A stretch of 64,000 bases of DNA, taken from positions 62,001 to 126,000 of the forward strand of contig NZ_CP152375.1 in NCBI RefSeq assembly GCF_051132615.1, read 5' to 3'. Below the pieces are notes generated by a model. It saw only the letters and a list, made by a program, of their open reading frames with translations. It did no database searches and was not told the DNA's origin. This document shows positions 26,479-37,290 of the stretch, piece by piece. Position numbers and translations under genes: made by a program. This DNA comes from G051132615 sp051132615. Its GTDB lineage: Bacteria; Pseudomonadota; Gammaproteobacteria; Burkholderiales; Neisseriaceae. The number at the start of each line of letters is the position of its first letter. Position 1 is the stretch's first letter.

Positions 26479-28269
26479 ATGAGATACACACCTGCTCCAG
26501 CGCCTCAAAATAGACATGATTGGCATACAATAAAAAACTTATTGCCTTATGTTTGGCAGTTTAAAAAACGTGTTGTTCTGGCAATCATTTGCCTAATCTT
26601 AGCTAAAGTGGCAACAGTGCTTTTACCCATTTATCTTAAAGACATCGTTGATGGGCTTAGCATTAAAAATACAGCACAAAACTTAATTGTTTTGCCCGTA
26701 ATGGCATTATTAGGTTATGGCTTAGCACGTTTATCATCCAGTGTATTTGGTGAATTACGTGATGCTTTATTTGCCCGAGTCACCCAAGGAGCGGTACAAA
26801 AAGCGGCTAAAGAAGTCTTTGAGCATTTATTTGCCTTGTCCATGCGCTTTCACTTAAATAGGCAAACAGGTGGCTTAAGTCGAGACATTGAACGCGGCAC
26901 TCGTGGTATCGGCTTTTTATTAAACTTTATGGTGTTTAATATTATCCCCACGTTATTAGAAATTTCCCTAGTAGCCGCTATTTTATTGTGGCGTTATGAT
27001 TTTTGGTTCGCCATTATTACACTGAGTACCATTGCCTTTTATATTCTATTTACGCTTATTGTCACTGAGAAACGAATGGTTTTCCGCCGCAGCATGAACA
27101 ACTTAGACAGCCAAGCAAACAGTAAAGCGATTGATGCTTTACTGAACTATGAAACGGTTAAGTATTTTGGCAATGAACAATATGAAGTCAACCGCTATGA
27201 CACTAATTTACAAAAATGGGTTGATTCAGCAGTCAAAAATCAAGTTTCTTTGAATTTTCTGAATATTGGTCAAGCGGCTATTATCACAACAGGTGTCACC
27301 TTACTGTTATGGTTATCTGCACAAGGTGTTGTTGATGGCAAACTGACTGTAGGTGATGTGGTATTGGTTTCTGCTTACTTAACCCAACTTTATGCTCCCT
27401 TAAATTTTCTCGGGTTTATTTACCGTGAAATAAAACATTCCTTGGCAGACTTAGAAAGAATGTTTGGCTTACTACATGAGGGAGCTGAAATTAAAGATGC
27501 CCCAGATGCACAAACATTAGACACACAATATGCACAAGTGGCCTTTAAACAAGTGAACTTTGGTTATAATGATAATCGACAAATTTTATTCGATGTCAGT
27601 TTTTCTATTCCAGCAGGACAAACACTGGCCGTTGTGGGTTCATCTGGTGCAGGTAAATCCACTTTATCACGTCTATTATTTCGGTTTTATGATGTTCAAT
27701 CCGGTGCAATTGAAATCAATGGTGTAAATATCCAACAGATGACCCAAAAAAGTTTAAGGCAACATATTGGCATTGTGCCTCAAGATACGGTCTTATTTAA
27801 TGACACGATAGCTTACAACATCGCCTATGGTCATCCAAAAGCCACAGATCAAGAGATTATCGCGGCAGCAAAAGCTGCCAGTATTCATCAATTTATTGAA
27901 AGCTTACCTGAAGGTTATCAAACTCAGGTTGGTGAGCGAGGCTTAAAACTTTCTGGTGGAGAAAAACAACGGGTAGCCATTGCCCGCACCTTACTCAAAA
28001 ACCCCCCTATTCTTATTTTAGATGAAGCAACCAGCGCTTTAGACACCCGAACAGAACGAGCCATTCAAGAAGAGTTATTACAAATAGCCAAAAGCCGAAC
28101 CACCTTAATCATTGCCCACAGGCTGTCAACCATTGTAGATGCAGATAATATTATTGTGATGGAACACGGACAAGTTATTGAGTCAGGGAACCACAAAACT
28201 TTATTGGCACAACAAGGACGTTATGCACAAATGTGGGCCATGCAGCAAGCAGAAAAAGAAGAAAATTAA
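26479..28269 (+). CDS. ABC exporter of the ATM1/HMT1 type (fused permease-ATPase)
   Basis: A 596-residue half-transporter: about six transmembrane segments in residues 30-310, then an ATPase domain. Walker A is GSSGAGKST near 388, the signature is LSGGEKQR near 490, and Walker B is PILILDEATSALD near 510. The stretch RHRG-like NRQTGGLSRDIERGTRGI near 133 is the marker of the ATM1/heavy-metal tolerance group, whose members export glutathione-conjugated sulfur or metal species. It acts as a homodimer in the inner membrane. It stands alone between the EEP gene and pntA. Confidence 0.9.
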   Translation: MRYTPAPAPQNRHDWHTIKNLLPYVWQFKKRVVLAIICLILAKVATVLLPIYLKDIVDGLSIKNTAQNLIVLPVMALLGYGLARLSSSVFGELRDALFARVTQGAVQKAAKEVFEHLFALSMRFHLNRQTGGLSRDIERGTRGIGFLLNFMVFNIIPTLLEISLVAAILLWRYDFWFAIITLSTIAFYILFTLIVTEKRMVFRRSMNNLDSQANSKAIDALLNYETVKYFGNEQYEVNRYDTNLQKWVDSAVKNQVSLNFLNIGQAAIITTGVTLLLWLSAQGVVDGKLTVGDVVLVSAYLTQLYAPLNFLGFIYREIKHSLADLERMFGLLHEGAEIKDAPDAQTLDTQYAQVAFKQVNFGYNDNRQILFDVSFSIPAGQTLAVVGSSGAGKSTLSRLLFRFYDVQSGAIEINGVNIQQMTQKSLRQHIGIVPQDTVLFNDTIAYNIAYGHPKATDQEIIAAAKAASIHQFIESLPEGYQTQVGERGLKLSGGEKQRVAIARTLLKNPPILILDEATSALDTRTERAIQEELLQIAKSRTTLIIAHRLSTIVDADNIIVMEHGQVIESGNHKTLLAQQGRYAQMWAMQQAEKEEN

Positions 28270-28594
28270 ACGATAAAAGCCTTTGCTGTCTCTGACACAA
28301 CACTTGCTACAATACTATTTTTTTAATGATGTTTCAAAAATAAAAATTGTATTTTTTAAATTTTTTTGATATTCAACAAGACATCAATCAAGTAATTAAA
28401 GGTATTTTACTGGGCAGTTAACATCACTTAACAATGCCATAAACATTAAAAATAGTGACTTTAAGATATTTCAAAAAAGAAAAACGCTAGATATTATTGC
28501 ACTGACACAGTATATTGAGCCTTAATACTGTATCAAACAATTGCTGAAATTTTTATTCAAGCTTTTTAGTTATTATTGAACTTACGGAGGTAAC
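28270..28594 (+). promoter_or_regulatory. 325-bp gap upstream of pntA
   Basis: No gene is seen here. The gap is AT-rich and holds a 7-bp inverted repeat, ACAGTAT (28507-28513) and ATACTGT (28525-28531), with an 11-base spacer, about 65 bases before pntA. This has the shape of an operator. The ribosome site ACGGAGG precedes pntA. Confidence 0.4.
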
Positions 28595-30136
28595 ATGCAA
28601 ATAGGCATCCCCAAAGAGTCCCAAGGTGACGCAACACGTGTTGCAGCAACACCTCACACAGTCGAACAGCTTCTTAAACTGGGATTCTCTGTTGTAGTAG
28701 AAGAAAATGCAGGCAAAGCATCAAGCTTTGATGATCAAGCATTTATTGATGCTGGCGCCACCATTGCTGCTGCAAACTCAACTTGGCAAAGTGATTTAAT
28801 CTTAAAAGTTGATGCACCCACACAAGCAGAAATAACACAAATGAAGGAAGGTGCTTCATTAATCAGTTTCATTTACCCGGCTCAAAATGAAGCCTTACTT
28901 AATGAACTGGCTCAAAGAAAAATTACTGTCATGGCAATGGATGCCGTACCACGTATTTCTCGAGCACAATCAATGGATGCCTTAAGCTCGATGGCCAATA
29001 TTGCAGGTTACCGTGCAGTAGTGGAAGCAGCTCATGAATTTGGTCGTTTTTTTACAGGTCAAATTACAGCTGCAGGTAAAGTGCCCCCAGCAAAAGTATT
29101 GGTCATTGGTGCGGGTGTTGCTGGTTTAGCTGCCATTGGAGCGGCCAGTAGCTTGGGTGCGATCGTCCGCGCCTTTGATACTCGACCAGAAGTAAAAGAG
29201 CAAATTCACAGTATGGGTGCTGAATTTTTGGAGCTGGATTTTGAAGAAGAAGCAGGTAGCGGCGATGGTTACGCCAAACAAATGTCTGCGGCTTTTATTG
29301 AAGCAGAAATGGCACTTTTTGCGGCACAAGCCAAAGAAGTAGACATTATTATCACCACAGCGTTAATACCAGGCAAACCCGCACCACGCTTAATTTCAAA
29401 AGAAATGGTTGATTCAATGAAACCAGGTAGCGTGATTGTGGATTTGGCTGCAGCAACTGGGGGAAACTGTGAATATACTCAACCTGGTTCATTATTCAAA
29501 ACAGATAATGGTGTTAAAGTCATTGGTTACACAGATTTAGCCAGTCGCTTATCTGCCCAAGCATCTCAATTATACGGCACAAACATTGTTAATTTGCTTA
29601 AATTATTGTGCCAAGAAAAAAACGGTACTTTAGACATTAATTTTGAAGACGTCATTATTCGAGGTGTTACAGTTGTCAAAGAAGGGGAAATTACCTGGCC
29701 TGCGCCCCCTATTCAAGTGTCCGCTCAACCTGCAGTACAAAACGCAACACTTACCCCAGTAAAAGAAGAAAAAGCGCCAATGAGCCCTGCAAAAAAAATA
29801 GGCATTGTTGTTGCAGCAGCGGCACTATTTTGCTGGATCGCTTCTTTGGTACCAGATAGCTTTTTGTCACACTTTACAGTATTTGCTTTGGCTTGTGTCG
29901 TAGGTTATTACGTTGTCTGGAATGTCAGCCATTCACTACATACCCCACTAATGTCAGTAACCAATGCGATTTCTGGCATTATCATTGTAGGTGCTCTATT
30001 ACAAATTGGTGATGGCAATAGTTTAATTACAGCAATTGCTTTTATTGCCGTACTGATTGCCAGTATTAATATTTTTGGGGGATTTGTGGTGACACAACGA
30101 ATGTTAAAAATGTTTCAACGTGGTAAAGGAGAATAA
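28595..30136 (+). CDS. pntA: NAD(P) transhydrogenase subunit alpha
   Basis: A 513-residue subunit of the proton-translocating transhydrogenase, which uses the proton gradient to reduce NADP with NADH. The N-terminal NAD(H)-binding domain starts [20 protein letters not shown] and has the dinucleotide loop [18 protein letters not shown] near residue 172. After a linker near 385-400, the last 110 residues contain about four membrane helices. It is the fused PntA form of E. coli and Neisseria, not the split PntAA/PntAB form. pntB follows after two bases. Confidence 0.97.
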   Translation: MQIGIPKESQGDATRVAATPHTVEQLLKLGFSVVVEENAGKASSFDDQAFIDAGATIAAANSTWQSDLILKVDAPTQAEITQMKEGASLISFIYPAQNEALLNELAQRKITVMAMDAVPRISRAQSMDALSSMANIAGYRAVVEAAHEFGRFFTGQITAAGKVPPAKVLVIGAGVAGLAAIGAASSLGAIVRAFDTRPEVKEQIHSMGAEFLELDFEEEAGSGDGYAKQMSAAFIEAEMALFAAQAKEVDIIITTALIPGKPAPRLISKEMVDSMKPGSVIVDLAAATGGNCEYTQPGSLFKTDNGVKVIGYTDLASRLSAQASQLYGTNIVNLLKLLCQEKNGTLDINFEDVIIRGVTVVKEGEITWPAPPIQVSAQPAVQNATLTPVKEEKAPMSPAKKIGIVVAAAALFCWIASLVPDSFLSHFTVFALACVVGYYVVWNVSHSLHTPLMSVTNAISGIIIVGALLQIGDGNSLITAIAFIAVLIASINIFGGFVVTQRMLKMFQRGKGE

Positions 30137-30138
30137 GC

Positions 30139-31539
30139 ATGGGAAACCCTCTATTATCCAATAGCTTGGTTCAAGCAGCTTATATCATTGCCGCGCTATT
30201 ATTTATTTTTAGTTTGGCGGGATTATCCAAACACGAAACAGCAAAAACTGGCAATGCTCTAGGCATTTTAGGAATGAGCATAGCTTTAATTGCTACTATT
30301 GCTGGCAGCAGCCACAGTGGCGGCCTTCACTGGATTTTCATTGCCATGATTATTGGTGCGGGCATTGGTATTTTCCTTGCACGTAAAGTCGAAATGACCC
30401 AAATGCCAGAACTGGTTGCCGTTTTACATAGTTTTGTTGGTTTAGCAGCAGTATTGGTCGGCTACAATAGCTTTTTAGAACATCCTCCTCTGGCTCCTGA
30501 TGAAGTAACGATTCATTTAATTGAAATTTTTGTGGGCGTCTTTATTGGTGCAGTAACCTTTACCGGTTCCATTGTAGCGTTTGGTAAATTAAATGGTGTT
30601 TTATCCTCTAAGCCTTTGTCTTTACCGAAAAAACACTATATCAATTTAATTGCCGTTGCCGTATCAGTGTTGTTGCTTATCGGTTTTATTCATACCCAAA
30701 GTGAAGCAATTGGCTTTATGGCCTTGTTTATCATGACCCTAATTGCCTTTGCATTTGGTTGGCATTTGGTTGCGTCCATTGGCGGTGCTGATATGCCAGT
30801 TGTCGTGTCTATGCTGAATTCTTATTCTGGTTGGGCTGCGGCTGCCGCAGGTTTTATGTTGTCTAATGATTTATTGATTGTCACAGGTGCTTTAGTTGGC
30901 TCCTCTGGTGCGATTTTATCGTACATTATGTGTAAAGCCATGAATCGTTCATTTATCAGCGTTATTGCAGGGGGTTTCGGCACAGAAGGTGTTGCGGTAG
31001 AAGCAGGCGAAATGGGCGAGTACCGTGAGATGAAACCTAATGAAGTGGCTCAACTGTTAAAAGAGTCTCGCTCTGTGGTGATTGTCCCTGGTTACGGTAT
31101 GGCAGTTGCTCAAGCACAAGCGGCAGTAAGCAATATTGTCCAAAAACTCCAAGGCTTAGGAATCACTGTTCGTTTTGCAATCCATCCTGTTGCTGGACGT
31201 TTACCAGGTCATATGAATGTATTATTAGCTGAAGCGAAAGTACCTTACGATATCGTATTGGAAATGGATGAAATTAATGAAGATTTCCCTGATACCGATA
31301 CAGTCTGGGTTATTGGTGCCAATGACATTGTCAACCCTTCAGCAGAAGACGATCCAAATAGCCCGATTGCAGGCATGCCCGTTTTAGAGGTATGGAAAGC
31401 ACAAAATGTGATTATTTCTAAACGTTCGATGAATACAGGTTATGCAGGCGTACAAAATCCTTTATTCTTTAAAGAAAACAGCTACATGCTCTTTGGCGAT
31501 GCTAAAGAAAGTGTTGAAACTGTGTTACATGATTTATAA
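30139..31539 (+). CDS. pntB: NAD(P) transhydrogenase subunit beta
   Basis: A 466-residue partner of PntA. Residues 1-270 contain about nine membrane helices. The C-terminal third is the NADP(H)-binding domain, with [14 protein letters not shown] near residue 310 and [18 protein letters not shown] near 345, both strongly conserved. The [11 protein letters not shown] and [18 protein letters not shown] stretches follow. It forms an operon with pntA and ends at a terminator at 31553. Confidence 0.98.
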   Translation: MGNPLLSNSLVQAAYIIAALLFIFSLAGLSKHETAKTGNALGILGMSIALIATIAGSSHSGGLHWIFIAMIIGAGIGIFLARKVEMTQMPELVAVLHSFVGLAAVLVGYNSFLEHPPLAPDEVTIHLIEIFVGVFIGAVTFTGSIVAFGKLNGVLSSKPLSLPKKHYINLIAVAVSVLLLIGFIHTQSEAIGFMALFIMTLIAFAFGWHLVASIGGADMPVVVSMLNSYSGWAAAAAGFMLSNDLLIVTGALVGSSGAILSYIMCKAMNRSFISVIAGGFGTEGVAVEAGEMGEYREMKPNEVAQLLKESRSVVIVPGYGMAVAQAQAAVSNIVQKLQGLGITVRFAIHPVAGRLPGHMNVLLAEAKVPYDIVLEMDEINEDFPDTDTVWVIGANDIVNPSAEDDPNSPIAGMPVLEVWKAQNVIISKRSMNTGYAGVQNPLFFKENSYMLFGDAKESVETVLHDL

Positions 31540-31552
31540 ATCATAACCGCAT

Positions 31553-31582
31553 AAAAACAGCTCCTATCAAGGAGCTGTTTTT
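31553..31582 (+). terminator. Intrinsic terminator of pntAB
   Basis: A 12-bp stem AAAAACAGCTCC/GGAGCTGTTTTT with a six-base loop, 13 bases past the pntB stop. Confidence 0.93.
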
Positions 31583-31861
31583 ATATATAAGCAATTCAAA
31601 TCTGAAATAAAAAATACGCTATTTGAATTAAGATAAGATTCTAAACTTTTCTCCCCTCTTTATTATTTATTAATAAAAAATACCTAAACAACCCATAAAA
31701 TATTTATATTTTATTTAAAATTTAATATAGGTATACTTCTCTCAAGGTCTATCATATGGGCAATATCACTCATTTTTACGAGTCAAGATGTTTGTCATGT
31801 GTTCATATTAGATACTGAATAATAAAACAACTGTATTTTTCATTACAAAGGAGATGTTTTT
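31583..31861 (+). promoter_or_regulatory. Gap upstream of the OmpA-type lipoprotein gene
   Basis: No gene is seen. A TTGTCA at 31792-31797 could be a -35 box, but no good -10 is found at the usual spacing. A clear GGAG ribosome site precedes the lipoprotein start. Confidence 0.3.
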
Positions 31862-32434
31862 ATGAAAATCCATCCATCTAAATTACACATGGCAACGGCT
31901 TTGAGTGTTGCTTCTGTTTTAGCAATATCTGGCTGCCATAGCACAAAACCTACTTATCAACCTAAACCAGATCAACCCGTAGTCACCTATCCTGGCAATG
32001 ACATTGATGCCCAAGAAAAGGAACTTAGTGAATTTTTAACCCAACAGGGTATCCCTTATGTGCGTGAAGGCATCAATTTAGTGATTCGCTTACCAGAAGC
32101 CATTACTTTTGCTACAGGAAGTGCCACACTCAAACCACAAGCCATATCATCACTAACACAAATGGCAACAGTATTTTCAAAATACAATCAGTCAACCATT
32201 CATGTGATTGGTTACACGGACTCAACAGGCACTGACGCAATTAATGATAAATTATCATTACAACGCGCACAAAATGTTTCAAAAATACTTCAGGATAAAG
32301 GGGTTGGTGCTTTTAGATTAAATGCTGTTGGTGCAGGCTCAAAAAATCCAATTGCCAGCAATGATACAGCAGAAGGTAGAGCACAAAATAGGCGAGTTGA
32401 ACTGGTTTTACAACCATTACAGCTGAAACGTTAA
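31862..32434 (+). CDS. OmpA-family outer-membrane lipoprotein
   Basis: A 190-residue lipoprotein. The signal peptide ends with the lipobox LAISGC, making Cys 25 the lipidated residue. After a short proline-rich linker comes a peptidoglycan-binding OmpA C-terminal domain. It shows FATGSATLKPQA near residue 80, VIGYTDSTGTDAINDKLSLQ near 117 and GRAQNRRVELVL near the end, including the residues that bind diaminopimelate. It resembles the YiaD and Pal-like groups, but no tol genes are near, so it is probably not Pal itself. It should tether the outer membrane to the cell wall. Confidence 0.9.
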   Translation: MKIHPSKLHMATALSVASVLAISGCHSTKPTYQPKPDQPVVTYPGNDIDAQEKELSEFLTQQGIPYVREGINLVIRLPEAITFATGSATLKPQAISSLTQMATVFSKYNQSTIHVIGYTDSTGTDAINDKLSLQRAQNVSKILQDKGVGAFRLNAVGAGSKNPIASNDTAEGRAQNRRVELVLQPLQLKR

Positions 32435-32440
32435 GATAAA

Positions 32441-32467
32441 ATTAAAGCCCCATACAGGGGCTTTAAT
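32441..32467. terminator. Bidirectional intrinsic terminator
   Basis: An 11-bp stem ATTAAAGCCCC/GGGGCTTTAAT with a five-base loop. It lies between the convergent OmpA-type and PilY1 genes. Confidence 0.85.
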
Positions 32468-32485
32468 TTATTAAATGGCTTCTTG

Positions 32486-35400
32486 TTAACTTAAAAGCCT
32501 CCAAGCGACACGTCTGGCTGTTCCTTTAGGTGTATCAGCACAAGTCACTGTTGTACCAACTACTGTGTTTCTGTCCTGAGAAGTAGGATCAATGTAAACC
32601 AGAATATCGGTACCATCACATTCTTTAGGTTTAATCACTTTACCAGGTGTAAACAGTTTACCCGATTGAGATGCCTGACCGTTTGCATTATAAGGCAAGT
32701 TATTTGAAGTAATTAAATAAAATGGGGCAACACGATCGGTATATTGAGTACCAGCTGTAAAGATACTGCCACCAGAAGATAACTGTGTTTTACCGATATT
32801 ACTATTTTTCACGGTAATATTGCCACCAGTAGACGCATCTAAAATCATTTGCCACGTACCAGAATACCCCATAGGTACAGAACAAACAGCGCCATTACTA
32901 CTGCCATTCAAATACTCTGGTTTAATAAAATACGTTGTCAAAAACAGTGATCCATCACTAATCGTAGGTTCTACAAGTACCCTTTCTCCAAGCGCACTTT
33001 TACCTTGGCTTTGAAGATCAATAAACCAACCTCGATTTTGTTTATCATTTGGTTTATTGGTTGTTGCAATCCTCACTGTTTGTCCAGAAATATCTTTAGC
33101 TTCAGAAAGAGTTTGTTCAACCAAAACATCTTTTCTCGTTAAATAGGAAGGCACTTCCATCGCCATAGAAGAACTATAGCGATCAATAATCCCATACAAA
33201 GCTTGAACACTTTTGTCTGTTGCATCCTTTTTATAAATTTGGCTACCTGTACCAAAGACAACAGTCACCGATTGATCTTTATTTAAAGAAACAGTTGGAG
33301 CCGTTGTAATCGGTTGACTTGGGTTACCCTCATAAATCAGTGTTGTTTGCCAATCGTCTATGGTATTACCTCTAAAATCAATCCGATACACATTACCATT
33401 ATAGTCGGCTGCATAGCCTAAATCATATACACCATTAAAATCCAAATCCACCAAGGAAATACCTGTTAACGCATTATTTTTATTATTGCTATCAGGCACA
33501 GGCATTTCTATTTTTCTGAGTAATTTACCCATTTCATTGGTTGATACAGGTTTTTCATGAGCTGTACCGACATCTGCACCCAATGCATCAATCACATATA
33601 AAGAAGGTTTACTTTCTGTACCATTGTAACCATTGGCCACAAACGCCAGAACCCTTACATCCTTCTCCACATTAGGCAGGCCATTTTTTCTGGTCATCGC
33701 CATTTGCCCCAGTATCGGTTTACCAATGGTATAACCTATTTTTTCTAACCCTACCATAGGTGCACCCGTATGAGGATTCATGGCAGAGTCCCAGTTAACA
33801 GAAGATTTGATTAAAGTATCTCGTTTAGCTGGATCATTTCCATACTCTGCATTGAAAGAGTAATTATCATTGCCAGTTGCAGCATATTGCTCATAACCTG
33901 TACGCGCAAGATAACCTGAACCATTCAAGGAATAAACACCCTTACCGCCTTGTCCTGTTGTACCAACAGCAATAATTTGATATTTTTCGTTGTCTCTAAA
34001 ATATCCAGGGCTTATTTCTTTCCTGTCATTATATGATTTGGTTTCTATGGCAGCGAATTGTCCATTTAACACATAATTAAAGGGATGATCTTCATCACCA
34101 TAATTAATGTGTTTTGATTTACCTAAAGCTTGTAAGATGGTTTCGTTTTGCTCTCTTTGAGTCGCACCAGGAACATAGACAAATTGTGCTCCTAGCCCCC
34201 AACCACCTGCATCACCAAACACAATGACTTGTCCATTATTGCTACCAACAATCATATCACCTTGAAAATAAGGGCGAATAGGATCTGTACTGGTTTTATC
34301 TGCCCCTCCGATAACAGGATAATGCTTATCTGTCCACTGCGCTTGTATATAACCCGTGCCAAGAGCTGCAGCAGTCACCCCAATGGACATCCCAACGGTA
34401 CCACCACCATACTCACTGGAAATATCATTTTGATAATAAAATAAACGATAACGATATTTATTACCCATGGCTAAAAACTGGTTACCAAACATAACACCTG
34501 AATCCATTGCACCAGTAGTAGGCTCATAACTTTCATCAAACCCTGTAATGGCTTTATATATTGAAGTATTACTGTTTAATGTACCACCGATACTACTATA
34601 TGAAGTTAATGTATTTGGCCTAATATGATCTCGTCTAAACATAAGATGTTTGGAATTTGGCGCTTGAGGCACATGCACATTATCACCTAATGTAAATAAA
34701 GTTGGCCATACTCTTTTAAGGTAACCAGCATCGGTACTGCTAAATCCAAAATCTTCATTGCTCAAACTAGAAATATCTTCATATCCAAATTGTCTGGTAC
34801 CATTTTGCCCATCGGCAATTAATTTTATCCCTTTTTGGGTATTCACAATGGTCGGTGTTGCCGAGCGGTTAACCATTGCAAAACTTGGAATTTGCATCTC
34901 AATGGGCCGCCCAGCAAAAGATTCATTATGTTTGAAATTTGGGTTAATTATATCTGGGTATTTTTTTAGTGACCCTTTTTCATCAAAAACAGAAAGTACA
35001 AAAGTAGATGCCCATTTATTTGGATAATTTGCGACCCTTAATATCGGAATATTTTTAATCAATTTTTCTGCATCTGAGTTTTGCCCATAATCCAGATAAA
35101 TAATATCATCTTCACCTTTGTTTATATTATAAGATTTAACGGGTTTAGGATAACCCGCAATTAAGATATTTTCATAATAGCGCCCCATTGCATAAGCGGG
35201 ATTACTTTTTATTTTGCCCGCAACTTCTGAAATAGAGCTGGCCAATTGTGCTTGTGAAGAAATATCTCGATAATACCCTTTACCCCTTACTGCCATTGTT
35301 TTTGGGCTGACTAATAATTCACTCCGGTAAGCATTATTTTTTAAAACAGTATTGGCATCAATTTTTGTATCACTACTGCTGAACCAAGAGGTATAGATAC

Positions 35401-36328
35401 TTTGAACAGGGTATTCAGGGTCATCAAATTTATGAGAAATGGCTTTATTATTCCAGTAAGTATCCTGATCATCAAAATGAGCATATGTACTGTAACCATC
35501 TGGAGACGGTTGAATAAAACATTGATCTGCAGAATAGAATGTTTGATAAAGTACCCCACTCAAATTTCCTAATCCACATGGAGAAACTCTACCCGATACT
35601 GAAGGCCAAGTTTTTGGCATGACCTCACCCACATTATAACCAAATTGAGGCCACGCATAGCTATAATCAACAGCATTTTTTGCCACAACAGGCTTATAAG
35701 GATCAAATGTACCGACCATTTTTGTATAAGCTGCAGTTTCAGGGTAAATAACATCATCACCATGAGGAAAAGATAATCTGGCTTTGTCAGCATCTCCTGT
35801 AGAATCACCATCAGACACCACAAAAACGTGGCTTTGTTGACAACGATAAATAATGGCACTTTTAGCCACATCTTTATACACTTGAGTTAACGATGTGATA
35901 ATAGGGGCATGCTCATATGGTTGTACGGTAATACTATTTAAAGCAGCCAATACTGCTGCCCCATTACCATCTTCAGGTTGAACAAGCATCACATTGGCTA
36001 CAGAAGCAGGATCATTATCAATATCATATAAAGTTGCAATACCGAAACGATATTGCCCTTGATGAGAGGAAATAAATTGTTTGACTGCCCCTATATATGA
36101 ATCTAACTTGGTTTCACCAGAGGGCAACAGCTCGCCTGTTCTTTTTGAGTTATCAATTAAAAAAACCAAATTGGGTATGGCTTTGCTATTGATATTTTGC
36201 AATCCTTCAATACCAAAAGGTAGGGCAAAATTTTGAGGGGTTGTGGCTGAATCTGCCGCGACCACAACATTACAAGAGAATAAAGTAGCCAAAGCGATGG
36301 CAATTATTTTCTTATTAGACAATTTCAT
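32486..36328 (-). CDS. PilY1/PilC-like type IV pilus adhesin and biogenesis factor
   Basis: A 1280-residue secreted protein. Residues 1-25 form a signal peptide (cleavage near VVAADS). Residues about 50-400 look like a von Willebrand A-type domain (NLVFLIDNSK, then VFVVSDGDSTGD near 170). The C-terminal half is the Neisseria PilC beta-propeller domain, with the calcium loop DLDFNGVYDLGYAADYNGN near 958-976 and the C-terminal RRVAWRLL typical of PilY1. Such proteins sit at the pilus tip, mediate adhesion and control retraction. The MIDAS motif is degenerate: D59-N-S61-K-R replaces D-x-S-x-S. No minor pilin genes adjoin it. No homopolymer tract for phase variation was found in the signal region. 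Confidence 0.88.
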   Translation of the reverse strand: MKLSNKKIIAIALATLFSCNVVVAADSATTPQNFALPFGIEGLQNINSKAIPNLVFLIDNSKRTGELLPSGETKLDSYIGAVKQFISSHQGQYRFGIATLYDIDNDPASVANVMLVQPEDGNGAAVLAALNSITVQPYEHAPIITSLTQVYKDVAKSAIIYRCQQSHVFVVSDGDSTGDADKARLSFPHGDDVIYPETAAYTKMVGTFDPYKPVVAKNAVDYSYAWPQFGYNVGEVMPKTWPSVSGRVSPCGLGNLSGVLYQTFYSADQCFIQPSPDGYSTYAHFDDQDTYWNNKAISHKFDDPEYPVQSIYTSWFSSSDTKIDANTVLKNNAYRSELLVSPKTMAVRGKGYYRDISSQAQLASSISEVAGKIKSNPAYAMGRYYENILIAGYPKPVKSYNINKGEDDIIYLDYGQNSDAEKLIKNIPILRVANYPNKWASTFVLSVFDEKGSLKKYPDIINPNFKHNESFAGRPIEMQIPSFAMVNRSATPTIVNTQKGIKLIADGQNGTRQFGYEDISSLSNEDFGFSSTDAGYLKRVWPTLFTLGDNVHVPQAPNSKHLMFRRDHIRPNTLTSYSSIGGTLNSNTSIYKAITGFDESYEPTTGAMDSGVMFGNQFLAMGNKYRYRLFYYQNDISSEYGGGTVGMSIGVTAAALGTGYIQAQWTDKHYPVIGGADKTSTDPIRPYFQGDMIVGSNNGQVIVFGDAGGWGLGAQFVYVPGATQREQNETILQALGKSKHINYGDEDHPFNYVLNGQFAAIETKSYNDRKEISPGYFRDNEKYQIIAVGTTGQGGKGVYSLNGSGYLARTGYEQYAATGNDNYSFNAEYGNDPAKRDTLIKSSVNWDSAMNPHTGAPMVGLEKIGYTIGKPILGQMAMTRKNGLPNVEKDVRVLAFVANGYNGTESKPSLYVIDALGADVGTAHEKPVSTNEMGKLLRKIEMPVPDSNNKNNALTGISLVDLDFNGVYDLGYAADYNGNVYRIDFRGNTIDDWQTTLIYEGNPSQPITTAPTVSLNKDQSVTVVFGTGSQIYKKDATDKSVQALYGIIDRYSSSMAMEVPSYLTRKDVLVEQTLSEAKDISGQTVRIATTNKPNDKQNRGWFIDLQSQGKSALGERVLVEPTISDGSLFLTTYFIKPEYLNGSSNGAVCSVPMGYSGTWQMILDASTGGNITVKNSNIGKTQLSSGGSIFTAGTQYTDRVAPFYLITSNNLPYNANGQASQSGKLFTPGKVIKPKECDGTDILVYIDPTSQDRNTVVGTTVTCADTPKGTARRVAWRLLS

Positions 36329-36418
36329 ATTTATTCACTTTCAACATTCAATTTAAAATAATTACAAAACAATATTAATTTTTTCTCTATTAACCAATTT
36401 CAATTTAGTACTATGTAT

Positions 36419-37084
36419 TTATTCAAATAAATTTGAATAAATAGACAATTCATGTGTGATTAAATTAAAACTTGCTTCTTCCAACAAAGGACCACTAATA
36501 TTATTAGGGTCATAAGACAATAATTTAATTTCTGTGATCTCTTCCTCTAATAAAGGGTATACTTCAAAAGTATTTAACCGTGCAAATATTTCCTGAGTTG
36601 GCCAAGCCTCACTATATAAACCAACAGTCACATGAGGAGTAAACACAGCCGTTGAAATTTCAGGTCGCAACAGCATTTGGTTTAAAGACAAAAATACTCG
36701 CTCCTCATCCCTCACAGGAAAAAACGCAGCAATGGCGAAACTGGTTAAAAAACCTTCTATATTTAAATGAAGACTTTTCTTCTCCCTACTTTTTAATTGC
36801 TCAACATCAGCCCAAAACAGCTCTTCTGAATAATCATCCTCATACTGTTTTTCTTTACACATAAAACCACTTGGTGCTACAGTAAAATGGGTCTTTCGAA
36901 AATAATCCTGCACCAAATATGGGCTTAAATGCTTCTTGGCTTTTAGAATCCTTTCTTCAAGGACATCATTACTGATGTCTATAGCCCAAACAGCATACTT
37001 TTTTCTATTTTTATGCCAATAAGACAGGTCTTCAGCAACGCTGGCAAAAGTATGTTGGTATTTAAGTAACTCAGGGTGAGCCAA
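36419..37084 (-). CDS. Probable 2H phosphoesterase-superfamily protein
   Basis: A 221-residue cytoplasmic protein of no named family that I recognise. It has two H-x-T-V motifs, HFTV at residues 66-69 and HVTV at 151-154, each preceded by a strand. This is the signature of the 2H phosphoesterases (LigT, CPDase and relatives), which act on cyclic or 2',5'-linked nucleotides. The frame has no ATG in its first 70 codons; the best start is a TTG at 37084 with a weak AAAGAG upstream. It stands alone between pilY1 and gdhA. RNA repair, cyclic phosphate processing or cyclic oligonucleotide cleavage are possible roles. Confidence 0.65.
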   Translation of the reverse strand: MAHPELLKYQHTFASVAEDLSYWHKNRKKYAVWAIDISNDVLEERILKAKKHLSPYLVQDYFRKTHFTVAPSGFMCKEKQYEDDYSEELFWADVEQLKSREKKSLHLNIEGFLTSFAIAAFFPVRDEERVFLSLNQMLLRPEISTAVFTPHVTVGLYSEAWPTQEIFARLNTFEVYPLLEEEITEIKLLSYDPNNISGPLLEEASFNLITHELSIYSNLFE

Positions 37085-37290
37085 GACTTTACTCTTTTCA
37101 AATAAAAAATTTAATTTTAACTCAATCTATTTAACTATTTTTAATATTAACTGTCTATCAAAATTAGGCAAATTTAAGACGACTCAAGACAAACGCCTCA
37201 ATTTACCAGATAATCGGATCAAAAAAATATGTATAAAAACAACAATTAATAGTAAAAATCAATAATTAATGTAAATTTTTTCAATCAAAA

